64,000 bases of DNA from Candidatus Woesearchaeota archaeon B3_Woes (GTDB lineage Archaea > Nanobdellota > Nanobdellia > Woesearchaeales > B3-WOES), in the NCBI GenBank assembly GCA_005222965.1, contig NJBG01000001.1, forward strand, positions 1-64,000, read 5' to 3'. Under the pieces are notes generated by a model. It did no database searches, had not been told where the DNA came from, and saw only the letters and a program-made list of their open reading frames with translations. This document shows positions 52,493 to 60,118 of this stretch, piece after piece (positions within the stretch are counted from its first letter, which is position 1; every line of letters begins with the position of its first letter). Made by a program: the position numbers and the translations under genes.

Positions 52493-52657
52493 CTAAAACT
52501 TTCTTCTATTTAGTTCTTGATTTTCTTTAATTAACTCCTGTATATCCATCTATATGGCATAATTGACGTCATCTCCGCTTAAACTTGTAGTAGTTCCTCT
52601 ATTAGTATATTTGTTGAAGTTATTATAAAAATCATCTGCTATAACATTATTTTGATT
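52493..52657 (-). pseudogene. Gene remnants in the spacer upstream of the MNT gene end
   Basis: This 339-base spacer (52416-52754) has no intact gene. Minus-strand frame 52657-52550 reads IADDFYNNFNKYTNRGTTTS then LSGDDVNYAI before TAG, without a start. The adjacent ATG 52549 gives MDIQELIKENQELNRRKF and stops. They look like the C-terminal end of one gene and the N-terminal start of the next, with the rest deleted. Nothing recognised in 52658-52754. Confidence 0.4.
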
Positions 52658-52754
52658 TTATCTTCCATTTAACACCACTCACTCCTGCCCATATCACAAA
52701 GAGTTAATTTTAAAGCAACATTCTCTTATTTAAACCTTTTGTTGAGGCATTTTT

Positions 52755-53378
52755 TCACATTTTACATACTGTTTCTTTTAAATTATATTTCACATCAAAA
52801 TTATTAAATATTTGGATCATATCATCATTAAAACTTGCTTTAACCATTAATACATTTCTTCCAAGAACATATATATTTTTTTTGTCAATAATTCCTTTAT
52901 ATTCTACTAAAACATCTTTTCCTTTTTTCTTATATTTGACTTTTTTCCCGTGCAATAGTTTAGAAAATAATGTCCTTTTTTTTGATTTATAAGCATTATA
53001 TTCATAAATATAATAAGGCTTTAATCCTAATGCATCCAAATTAAACAAGATTCTGGTATAATTATCGACAATGATTTTTCCTTCTAATAAAAGTTTTTGA
53101 AGTAATGTATGATCCTCTACTGTTGTTTTTCTGCCTTGAAATTCAGGATGAATCTTAACACCATATTTAATTCCTATTCTTTCCAATTCATCTTCCAATT
53201 TTTTTGTAAATGTTTTTTGAGGCTTTATCTGATCAACAACAATAAATAAATCCAAATCAGAATGCCTTAAAGAATAATCTCCTCTGGCAACAGAGCCATA
53301 TAATATAATTTTTAGAATTTTATCATGATGCAAATATTTTTGCCTGACATCATTAATGGCTTTTTCAAACTTGTTCAT
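52755..53378 (-). CDS. MNT-type nucleotidyltransferase (antitoxin)
   Basis: 207 residues. LYGSVARGDYSLRHSDLDLF has the G-S-x10-D-x-D pattern of minimal nucleotidyltransferases. The C-terminal half is mixed alpha/beta and Lys-rich (KKRTLFSKLLHGKKVKYKKK). In HEPN/MNT modules this enzyme blocks the HEPN RNase, by AMPylation in studied cases. It overlaps the HEPN gene by 4 bases. Confidence 0.85.
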   Translation of the reverse strand: MNKFEKAINDVRQKYLHHDKILKIILYGSVARGDYSLRHSDLDLFIVVDQIKPQKTFTKKLEDELERIGIKYGVKIHPEFQGRKTTVEDHTLLQKLLLEGKIIVDNYTRILFNLDALGLKPYYIYEYNAYKSKKRTLFSKLLHGKKVKYKKKGKDVLVEYKGIIDKKNIYVLGRNVLMVKASFNDDMIQIFNNFDVKYNLKETVCKM

Positions 53379-53754
53379 TTGAGTTCATCATTAGCTATTT
53401 CTGCAAAGCTTTTAATCACTTTATATTTTTCACCATTAACAGCCCTATAAGTTACCATTCCTCTTGTTTCCTGCATTTTTTTGTATTCAAAAAACATTTC
53501 AGAATTTTTAAATTCCTTAATATTGGTGTAAATATTGCTTGTTCTATTCTCATGATCGCCTGAATGCAAAGGGTTCTTCATCTTTGCAAACACATACTCA
53601 ACTGCGTTTATTGAGGCATAAAAGTAATTTTGTGCAGCAACAGTCATTAAAGCTAATCTTTTGTCCTTATCTGCCTCATTCTTAAGCTCTTGTCTATGTT
53701 TACAGCTATCTCATAATGTTTTTCAGATGCGGTTTTATGTTGTTCTGCTTTCAT
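53375..53754 (-). pseudogene. HEPN toxin with a frameshift near its start
   Basis: From ATG 53754 the frame reads MKAEQHKTASEKHYEIAVNI and then goes out of frame, stopping at 53653. In the shifted frame ELKNEADKDKRLALMTVAAQ continues into NYFYASINAVEYVFAKMKNP to 53375. One base lost near 53690 (GACAAGAG instead of GACAAAGAG) explains this. From an internal ATG at 53647 a 90-residue protein could still be made. The ending YRAVNGEKYKVIKSFAEIAN matches HEPN partners of archaeal MNT proteins. Confidence 0.75.
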
Positions 53755-53792
53755 TTTCACATATTTGAAAAATAAGGTTAGTTTATAGTATT

Positions 53793-53812
53793 ATTTGCAT
53801 ATATGTGCAAAT
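53793..53812 (-). promoter_or_regulatory. Inverted repeat at the HEPN/MNT promoter
   Basis: ATTTGCA TATATG TGCAAAT has perfect 7-bp arms and lies 39-58 bases upstream of the HEPN ATG, overlapping the TATA-like TTTATATATT on the minus strand. Fits an operator for autoregulation. Confidence 0.6.
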
Positions 53813-53891
53813 ATATAAAGCTTTCCTTTATTCATAAGCCAAAACCTTTTGTTGAGAATTTTGAACATAAAATTCACAAAAACCAAAAACT

Positions 53892-54674
53892 TTATTTTTC
53901 AATTCTCTTAAAACTAGCAACACCTTTATTCTTTTCCATAAAATTTATAGCTGATTCAGTAACATTCTTTAATATTTTCTCAGCTCCTTTGTAATCGTCA
54001 GCTGTAATAATAATATTATAGTCTCCTCCTCCACCATATCTTATTACAACACTCTCTTTTCCACTATTTTCTGCTTTTGCTAGAGCTTGTTTTACGATTT
54101 CAATGCCATCTCCTTCATAACTTTTTAGTGAAAGATTACCATAAATAACTATTTTAGGAGGTTTCATCCTCTCTTTTATCATATTAGTTAGTTTTTCTGC
54201 TGATTCTTTTTCTATACCTAATTCTTCTAATGATACTTTATTCTGTACAACATCATTAAAACAATCATTTAAACCACTATAATTTAAACAAACCTTTTGG
54301 ATTGTTGATTCATAAAATTGTTTTGCGTCTTTCTTTAATTCTTTTGCAATCTGCTCTACTATTTTTTCTGATTTTTGCTCTATTTTTATTGATTCTAACT
54401 TTCTTCTTTTTTGATTATCATTAACCCTTCTCAAACTTAAATCAATATGCCCTTTTTCTTGATTTATTCTTAAAACAACACAAACTATCTTCTTACCTTC
54501 TACTACATAATCTCTTAAGTTTCTTATTCTTCCAGGACTTATTTCAGAAATATGGACCATTCCCTGTTTGCTATATTCCTCAATATTAACAAAAACAGAA
54601 TGACCAAATATTTTTGTAACTGTACAAAGCAATAATTCTCCTTCCTTGGGGAATCCTTTTTTTTGTAATTTCAT
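53892..54674 (-). CDS. Translation initiation factor aIF2 alpha
   Basis: 260 residues. S1 domain at about 8-85: GELLLCTVTKIFGHSVFVNI and QGMVHISEISPGRIRNLRDY, followed by the helical domain and the C-terminal alpha/beta domain that binds aIF2 gamma (KIVIYGNLSLKSYEGDGIEI, VIRYGGGGDYNIIITADDYK). Part of the Met-tRNAi carrier. Follows eS27 by 2 bases. aIF2 gamma begins at 63.8 kb. Confidence 0.97.
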   Translation of the reverse strand: MKLQKKGFPKEGELLLCTVTKIFGHSVFVNIEEYSKQGMVHISEISPGRIRNLRDYVVEGKKIVCVVLRINQEKGHIDLSLRRVNDNQKRRKLESIKIEQKSEKIVEQIAKELKKDAKQFYESTIQKVCLNYSGLNDCFNDVVQNKVSLEELGIEKESAEKLTNMIKERMKPPKIVIYGNLSLKSYEGDGIEIVKQALAKAENSGKESVVIRYGGGGDYNIIITADDYKGAEKILKNVTESAINFMEKNKGVASFKRIEK

Positions 54675-54676
54675 AA

Positions 54677-54862
54677 TTACTCTAGAACTTCTAATACTCT
54701 TGCCTTTACTCTTGCTTTTCCACCATTTGGTTCAGCTAGGATTTTTCCACATACAAGACATTTTACAGTTGAACTTGCTTTACCAAACATTATCTGTTCG
54801 TTTTTGCATTTAGGGCATCTTATTTTTACAAATTTTGATGTTGGTTCTTCCATTATTTTCAT
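54677..54862 (-). CDS. rps27e: Ribosomal protein eS27
   Basis: 61 residues. Zinc ribbon FVKIRCPKCKNEQIMFGKAS with CPKC and CLVC 18 residues later, then a short basic end. Small-subunit protein. ATG 54862 gives MKIMEEPTSKF; MEEP one codon triplet later is possible. Confidence 0.95.
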   Translation of the reverse strand: MKIMEEPTSKFVKIRCPKCKNEQIMFGKASSTVKCLVCGKILAEPNGGKARVKARVLEVLE

Positions 54863-54924
54863 ATTCTACCACCTTAATTATAATAGAATGAGAGAATAAA
54901 TAAGCATTTATAAAGCTTTATATT

Positions 54925-55728
54925 TTAACTATTTTTAAGCTGTTCTCTCATTTTTTCTTCATCTTCAGGATTAGTTACTCCTATCCAAATGTCATCTGTA
55001 GGAACCACTTTTATTTTCGTATCTTTTTCATTTTTAAAATTACTTACTGAGTTTGGCAATAAGAATTCTGTTTTTGGATCATTAGGATGCTCTTTTAAGA
55101 ATTTTTTTAAAGCTTCTTCTAAATAATTAAAGAAATCTGGTTGCAAACCAAATAAATTCATAGATATTAGTTCCTCTCCTGAATAATTAGTTCCAACATC
55201 TTTTTTTAATATGTCAAATGTTTCTTTAATACCTTCCATATAATTTTCAGAATCTATTTTAATTATACCCCTATTTACACCACCATGTTTAGAAAGCACA
55301 TTTTTAAGTTTATAACCAGGCAAACAATAACCACTTTCTGTTATTTTTAAATAATTAGCTATGTATTTCATAGTGTTTTTACCATAAAGATCATCACTAT
55401 TTAATACGATGAAAGGTTCTTTAACAAATTCTTTTGCTGATAATAAAGCATGAGATGTTCCAAATGGTTTTTCCCTATAATCTGGTGTTTCTTGTATACA
55501 ATATTCAACTGAATTTTCTAAGAAATTATCTTTGTAAACTTCTTTTAATGATTCCAATGTTTGAGGACTGGCAATTATCACAAATTTATTAAAACCTGCT
55601 TGTTTGGCTTGCTGCATTGATAAACCCATTAGTGTTTCATTATTTGGGCCTATTTGTATTAGGGCTTTAATTCTGCCACCAAATCTAGAAGCACGTCCTG
55701 CTGCCATATAAACCGCTGTTAAATTCAT
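54925..55728 (-). CDS. Sugar-phosphate nucleotidyltransferase-like protein
   Basis: 267 residues. Start MNLTAVYMAAGRASRFGG is the family's nucleotide loop; PFIVLNSDDLYGKNTMKYIA holds the metal-binding Asp pair, and GTSHALLSAKEF fits the base pocket. The C-terminal part ends at TDDIWIGVTNPEDEEKM. Makes an NDP-sugar or a related activated compound; which one is open, and no partner is nearby. Confidence 0.85.
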   Translation of the reverse strand: MNLTAVYMAAGRASRFGGRIKALIQIGPNNETLMGLSMQQAKQAGFNKFVIIASPQTLESLKEVYKDNFLENSVEYCIQETPDYREKPFGTSHALLSAKEFVKEPFIVLNSDDLYGKNTMKYIANYLKITESGYCLPGYKLKNVLSKHGGVNRGIIKIDSENYMEGIKETFDILKKDVGTNYSGEELISMNLFGLQPDFFNYLEEALKKFLKEHPNDPKTEFLLPNSVSNFKNEKDTKIKVVPTDDIWIGVTNPEDEEKMREQLKNS

Positions 55729-55767
55729 AACAAATCAAAGAAATAAGCTATTTATATATTTAATGGA

Positions 55768-58674
55768 TTAAATCTCTTTTAATTTTTTAAAAACAAAAGT
55801 CTGAAGTTTTTTAGGCCATTCTTTTTTAATCTCTTTCTTATACTTCTCAACAGAATCAACAACATCCTGCCTAATGTTTTTATCTCCCTCTATTAGCCTA
55901 ACTAATTCTTCTTTTGCGAATCTTGGAACGTGTTTAACATTCCACATCATTAATTTAAGTTCATGTAATTCCTCTTCTTCTTTAGTTAATTTTTTCTTCT
56001 GCTCATTTTCCCAAAGCTCATTATAATCAACATCTTTATCCATTATTTGGTTTTCTATCTGATTCTTATCAATATCTTTTTTAAGAGATAACTTTACTAA
56101 AACTTGATTATGCATTCTTCTTAAGAATTCTATTTTGTCCTCTATTTTCATTATATCTGTATAACCCTGAGCTATTAAACCAAATGCAAAAGGAGAAGGA
56201 ACTAGTGTTGAAATTTCTTCTATTCTTATTTTTTTTGCTTCAATCTCTTTTAAGATATATTTAGTATTGTTAATATCCATTAAATCTTCTAAAACCTCTC
56301 TTTTGGCTTCCTTTAAAATCGAAAAATTAGGATTTATCCTCTTTAAAGCGCTCATCAAAATCATAGAACTTACCTGTTGTCTGCCAACTCTTTTTACTCT
56401 TCCTTTATAGTTCCTCAAAATCATCAAAGAACGAGTTGCACAATGCCTGAATCTTCTTTTCAAAACCTCTGTTTTGTCTATTGCCATATCCATTATTTTA
56501 TCTATGTCTTTTGATTTTATTAATTTAAAAGATTTCATCAACATAATTTTTTTAGGTGAAGTAACATAAAACCCATTATCATTAATTCCAATTTCGACAT
56601 CTCTGTGTTGTGATCTAGAAATTGCAAATGCTACAGCTCTTGACAAACAATCATTAACTCTCCTGCCAAACAAAGTATGGAATACATAATATATCTGATC
56701 CCCATTATCATATTGTTCAATTAATATTTTTTTATCAGAAGGTATTTTAGCATAATTATACTGCTCAAAAAAATAATCATATATCGCTCTAGAACCATTC
56801 TTATCTACATACAAATATTCATCAATAAATTTCAAAAGATTGGTTTTTGAAATCTTTTTTGTAAATTTGCCATCCATAAGCCGTCTAAACTTTCCTATTG
56901 CCAGACTTAAATCAAAACTTAATGGTAAAGATTCAGAAAACCATCTTGGAACAGTAGGTGGTCTGCTAACAGAAGCACTTACCTGCGCAACCATTCCACG
57001 TGAAAATTTAAACATATAAACAGAGCCACCCAAAACAAAAATATCTCCTGGTTTAAGCTTTTCTAAAAAAGCCTCTTCAATTGTACCAATAACTTGGTCG
57101 CCTATCTTAACAAGAACAGCAGTATTATCAGGAATAGTACCTATATTAGTCATATAAATGACCCTACCCATCTTTCCTTTTCTTCCTATTTTTCCCTTAT
57201 TTCTCCATATCTTAGCATAAATATATCTGTCTTCTAAATCAACAAACTCTCCTGCTAAATAAGATAAAATCTCATTAAAATCTTCTAAAGCCAAATCCTG
57301 ATAACAATAGCTTTTTCTAATTGTTTTATACAATTCTTTTTCTTCCCATGTCTGTTCCAAAGCCATTCCATCAATCTGCTGAGCCAAAACATCTAAACAA
57401 TTTCTAGGAATATGTATTCTGTCTATCTTTTTTTCAATCGCTTCTTTAAGCAAGACAGCACACTCTACTAAGTCATCCCTGTCCAAAACAATTATCCTTC
57501 CTTTTGTCTTTTCATGAAGCTTATGTCCAGACCTGCCAATTCTCTGCAAAGCTCTTGCAACAGATTTTGGAGAACCCAGACAAATAACCAAATCGATATA
57601 ACCTATATCAATACCTAATTCAAGAGAAGTGGAACAAACAACACATTTTAATTTTCCATCACGTAAATTCTTCTCAATCTTTGTTCTGTGTTCTTTGCTT
57701 AATGAACCATGATGAGCGCCTATATTACTTTTAACACCAGTTTTATCTTCTTCTGTAATCTCTTCAGTATAATTTTTAGGAAATTTTTCTCTTAAATGAT
57801 GGACAACTCTTTCGGTAGCAGCCCTAGTATTTGTAAAAACCAGCGTTGTTTTATGATCTTGTATAAGTTTATCCATCAAATCATACATCTTATGGTGCAT
57901 TTCTTCATGTGAAGCATCTATCAATTTTGGAACAGGACTTAAAACCTTTAAATCCATTTTTTTGATAAATTGAACATCAATAATTTTACACGGTCTTTTA
58001 GGACCTACTAGAAATTTAGCTATCTCTCCTAAAGGGGCTACTGTAGCGCTTAACCCTACTCTTGCCATATGAGAAGCAATATGACTTAATCTCTCTAAAC
58101 TTAGATTTAAATGAACTCCTCTTTTATTTTCTGCTAAAGCATGGATCTCATCAATAATACACCAATCTACATTCTTTAGATGATCTTTAAATTTAATAGA
58201 AGATAAAAGAATAGCAAGACTTTCAGGAGTTGTAATTAAAATATGGGGAGGATTCTTAAGCATAGCAGTACGTTCTTTTGTTGTTGTATCTCCTGTTCTA
58301 ACTCCTATCCTAATACCTAACTTTTTCCCGGCAATTTTCTCTATCTCTTTTAAAGGCTCAATTAAATTTACAGAAATATCATTTGACAAAGCCTTTAATG
58401 GTGAAATATAGACAGCATATATCCTGTCCTCAAGAATTCCTTTTTCAGACGAATCTATAAGTTCATTAAGTATAGATAAAAAAGCTGTTAGAGTTTTACC
58501 ACTTCCAGTAGGAGCTGAAACCAAAACATTTTGACGGGAGTGTACTTCCATCAAAGCGTATTTTTGAGGAACAGCAAATTCCTTAAATTTCCCTTTAAAC
58601 CATTTTTTTACAAGAGGGTGTAAAATAGAAAAAAGCTCCTTATCACTATCTGGTTTAGTCTTGTATTCTATCAT
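55768..58674 (-). CDS. lhr: Lhr-type superfamily 2 helicase
   Basis: 968 residues. SAPTGSGKTLTAFLSILNEL (motif I), TTPESLA, DEIHALAENKRG (II), SATVAPLGEIAKFLVG (III), VFTNTRAATERVVHHL (IV) and QRIGRSGHK (VI), then the winged helix and the Lhr core. Lhr translocates 3'-5' on ssDNA and unwinds RNA:DNA hybrids and forks in repair. Complete, without a C-terminal extension. Confidence 0.95.
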   Translation of the reverse strand: MIEYKTKPDSDKELFSILHPLVKKWFKGKFKEFAVPQKYALMEVHSRQNVLVSAPTGSGKTLTAFLSILNELIDSSEKGILEDRIYAVYISPLKALSNDISVNLIEPLKEIEKIAGKKLGIRIGVRTGDTTTKERTAMLKNPPHILITTPESLAILLSSIKFKDHLKNVDWCIIDEIHALAENKRGVHLNLSLERLSHIASHMARVGLSATVAPLGEIAKFLVGPKRPCKIIDVQFIKKMDLKVLSPVPKLIDASHEEMHHKMYDLMDKLIQDHKTTLVFTNTRAATERVVHHLREKFPKNYTEEITEEDKTGVKSNIGAHHGSLSKEHRTKIEKNLRDGKLKCVVCSTSLELGIDIGYIDLVICLGSPKSVARALQRIGRSGHKLHEKTKGRIIVLDRDDLVECAVLLKEAIEKKIDRIHIPRNCLDVLAQQIDGMALEQTWEEKELYKTIRKSYCYQDLALEDFNEILSYLAGEFVDLEDRYIYAKIWRNKGKIGRKGKMGRVIYMTNIGTIPDNTAVLVKIGDQVIGTIEEAFLEKLKPGDIFVLGGSVYMFKFSRGMVAQVSASVSRPPTVPRWFSESLPLSFDLSLAIGKFRRLMDGKFTKKISKTNLLKFIDEYLYVDKNGSRAIYDYFFEQYNYAKIPSDKKILIEQYDNGDQIYYVFHTLFGRRVNDCLSRAVAFAISRSQHRDVEIGINDNGFYVTSPKKIMLMKSFKLIKSKDIDKIMDMAIDKTEVLKRRFRHCATRSLMILRNYKGRVKRVGRQQVSSMILMSALKRINPNFSILKEAKREVLEDLMDINNTKYILKEIEAKKIRIEEISTLVPSPFAFGLIAQGYTDIMKIEDKIEFLRRMHNQVLVKLSLKKDIDKNQIENQIMDKDVDYNELWENEQKKKLTKEEEELHELKLMMWNVKHVPRFAKEELVRLIEGDKNIRQDVVDSVEKYKKEIKKEWPKKLQTFVFKKLKEI

Positions 58675-58720
58675 TTTATATTTATAGGTAAATATTAATC
58701 TTATTTAAAATAAACTTATT

Positions 58721-59284
58721 TTAGAATTTTTGTTTTTCTATGATTTTAAAAGGGTAACCACGAAGATCTTCTTTTCCTACCTCAGCATTCAATTCTTTTA
58801 AAATAGAATAAAGATATGCTTTTCCTTTTTTTGGATCTTCAAAATGATTTTTTGCTTCAAGCTCGATATATGAACCAAGGCTTTTTACCTCATCTACTGC
58901 TATCTCAACATCTTTAAACATCCACGTACTTCTAGATTTTTCTACTACCACTATTTTTTTGAAATTGAGGCTTAGCAATATTTTCTTCATTAATTCTATA
59001 TTATCAAGCTTAATTTCAAATTCATCACAATAGTCTGTTCTTTCCACATTTTCTGGATAGAAGTGTTTATAGTTCAATAAATTCTCTTTATTTGTTTCCC
59101 GTAACCTAAGCCATTCATAAGGGTATTTAACATCAAGAAAATCCCTATGAATTGGTGTGAAATAAGTATCTTTTTGAAAAAGATCTTTTGAAATAGGTTT
59201 TGCATTAGTATTTAGGAAATTAATCACGTCTTTTGGATTCTTCAAAGGAAATCTTAATTCAATTTCAATATCTTTATTTTCCAT
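58721..59284 (-). CDS. CYTH-domain protein (CyaB/ThTPase-like)
   Basis: 187 residues. Opening DIEIELRFPLKN is the E-x-E-x-K/R of the CYTH tunnel; then FQKDTYFTP, YEWLRLRET, VVVEKSRSTWMFKDVEIAVD and YIELEA. Members hydrolyse triphosphates (thiamine triphosphate, inorganic triphosphate) or act as class IV adenylyl cyclases. With one CYTH domain and no partner the substrate is open. Confidence 0.88.
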   Translation of the reverse strand: MENKDIEIELRFPLKNPKDVINFLNTNAKPISKDLFQKDTYFTPIHRDFLDVKYPYEWLRLRETNKENLLNYKHFYPENVERTDYCDEFEIKLDNIELMKKILLSLNFKKIVVVEKSRSTWMFKDVEIAVDEVKSLGSYIELEAKNHFEDPKKGKAYLYSILKELNAEVGKEDLRGYPFKIIEKQKF

Positions 59285-59343
59285 GTTTTCTGAATAGTCT
59301 AATAGTTTATATCTTTTTCGAAATTTATGTTTTTGATAAATTC

Positions 59344-59359
59344 ATTACTATATAGTAAT
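59344..59359. promoter_or_regulatory. Perfect 16-bp palindrome in a divergent spacer
   Basis: ATTACTATATAGTAAT is its own reverse complement and lies between the CYTH gene (minus) and the exported-protein gene (plus), about 10 bases before GCTTTATATA, the likely TATA box of the latter. A second inverted repeat (TTAGA AAATA TCTAA) covers 59381-59395, where transcription would start. Possible operators. Confidence 0.5.
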
Positions 59360-59403
59360 TGTAGAACAAAGCTTTATATATTAGAAAATATCTAATAAAT
59401 AAG

Positions 59404-59934
59404 ATGAACAAAGTAAAAGAGATTTCATTAGCAGCAATAGTGGCAGGTTTAACAGTCGCAAGTCCACTAAACGCACAAGAATTAAAATTTGGAGAGTATA
59501 ATGGTGGTCCAAACGGGGGGCTTAGATGGCATAATGGTAATGCATCACATTTTTGGGCATGTTTTTCGATATATGGGGTAGTAAAAGAAGGATCCCATTT
59601 AATATTTGGAGATGTAAATCAAGCAAGAATTCATGGTATTTATGCTACAGGTGCAGCAGCATTTGGAAAAGAAGCACTTGATTTATATTTAAAAAGAAAG
59701 GAGCCGAATTGGCCAGATTGGAATGGTGCGCTTAATGATTTGGCGTATGGTGCAGCAGGAGCAGGTGCTGCTTTTGTTGCTGATGAAGCTATGAACTATG
59801 CAGTTAAAGCTATTAAACAAGTATTTAAAAGAAATAAAAAAACAAATAAAGATCAAAATTATAGAGTAAACCTTGTACTCTCTCAAAACTTAGGAATAAA
59901 TAGTTATAGGATTAATCTGAAAATAAATCTATGA
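59404..59934 (+). CDS. Exported DUF2279/YfiM-like protein
   Basis: 176 residues. Signal peptide (ISLAAIVAGLTVASPLNAQ). The centre reads HFWACFSIYGVVKEGSHLIF, later GIYATGAAAFGKEALDLYLK and WPDWNGALNDLAYGAAGAGA, a helical pattern with small residues like YfiM/DUF2279 lipoproteins. The last 25 residues (YRVNLVLSQNLGINSYRINL) look like beta strands. Overlaps the end of the eL41 candidate on the other strand. Confidence 0.65.
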   Translation: MNKVKEISLAAIVAGLTVASPLNAQELKFGEYNGGPNGGLRWHNGNASHFWACFSIYGVVKEGSHLIFGDVNQARIHGIYATGAAAFGKEALDLYLKRKEPNWPDWNGALNDLAYGAAGAGAAFVADEAMNYAVKAIKQVFKRNKKTNKDQNYRVNLVLSQNLGINSYRINLKINL

Positions 59935-60036
59935 TTTCTTACTGGCCCTTTTCCTTTTCTCTTTTTTCATACGTTTTCTCTGCCATTTCCAACGCATTTG
60001 GCCTTTCTTTTTCCAACGGCTTGAACTTCTTTTCAT
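59929..60036 (-). CDS. rpl41e: Candidate ribosomal protein eL41
   Basis: 35 residues from ATG 60036 (MKRSSSRWKKKGQ then MRWKWQRKRMKKEKRKRASK KS), or 22 residues from the internal ATG 59997. The M-R-x-K-W-x-x-K-R-M-x-x-x-K-R-K-R pattern is that of eL41, the 25-residue helix at the subunit bridge. 60% of residues are Lys or Arg. The stop lies inside the convergent gene end. Small enough to be missed by most gene finders. Confidence 0.7.
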   Translation of the reverse strand: MKRSSSRWKKKGQMRWKWQRKRMKKEKRKRASKKS

Positions 60037-60118
60037 TATACTATCTCAAGGAATAATACGCCCTTTTTAAGGTTTTCTATCCAAAACCTTAATAAATACC
60101 AAATATCTAACTTAAAAT

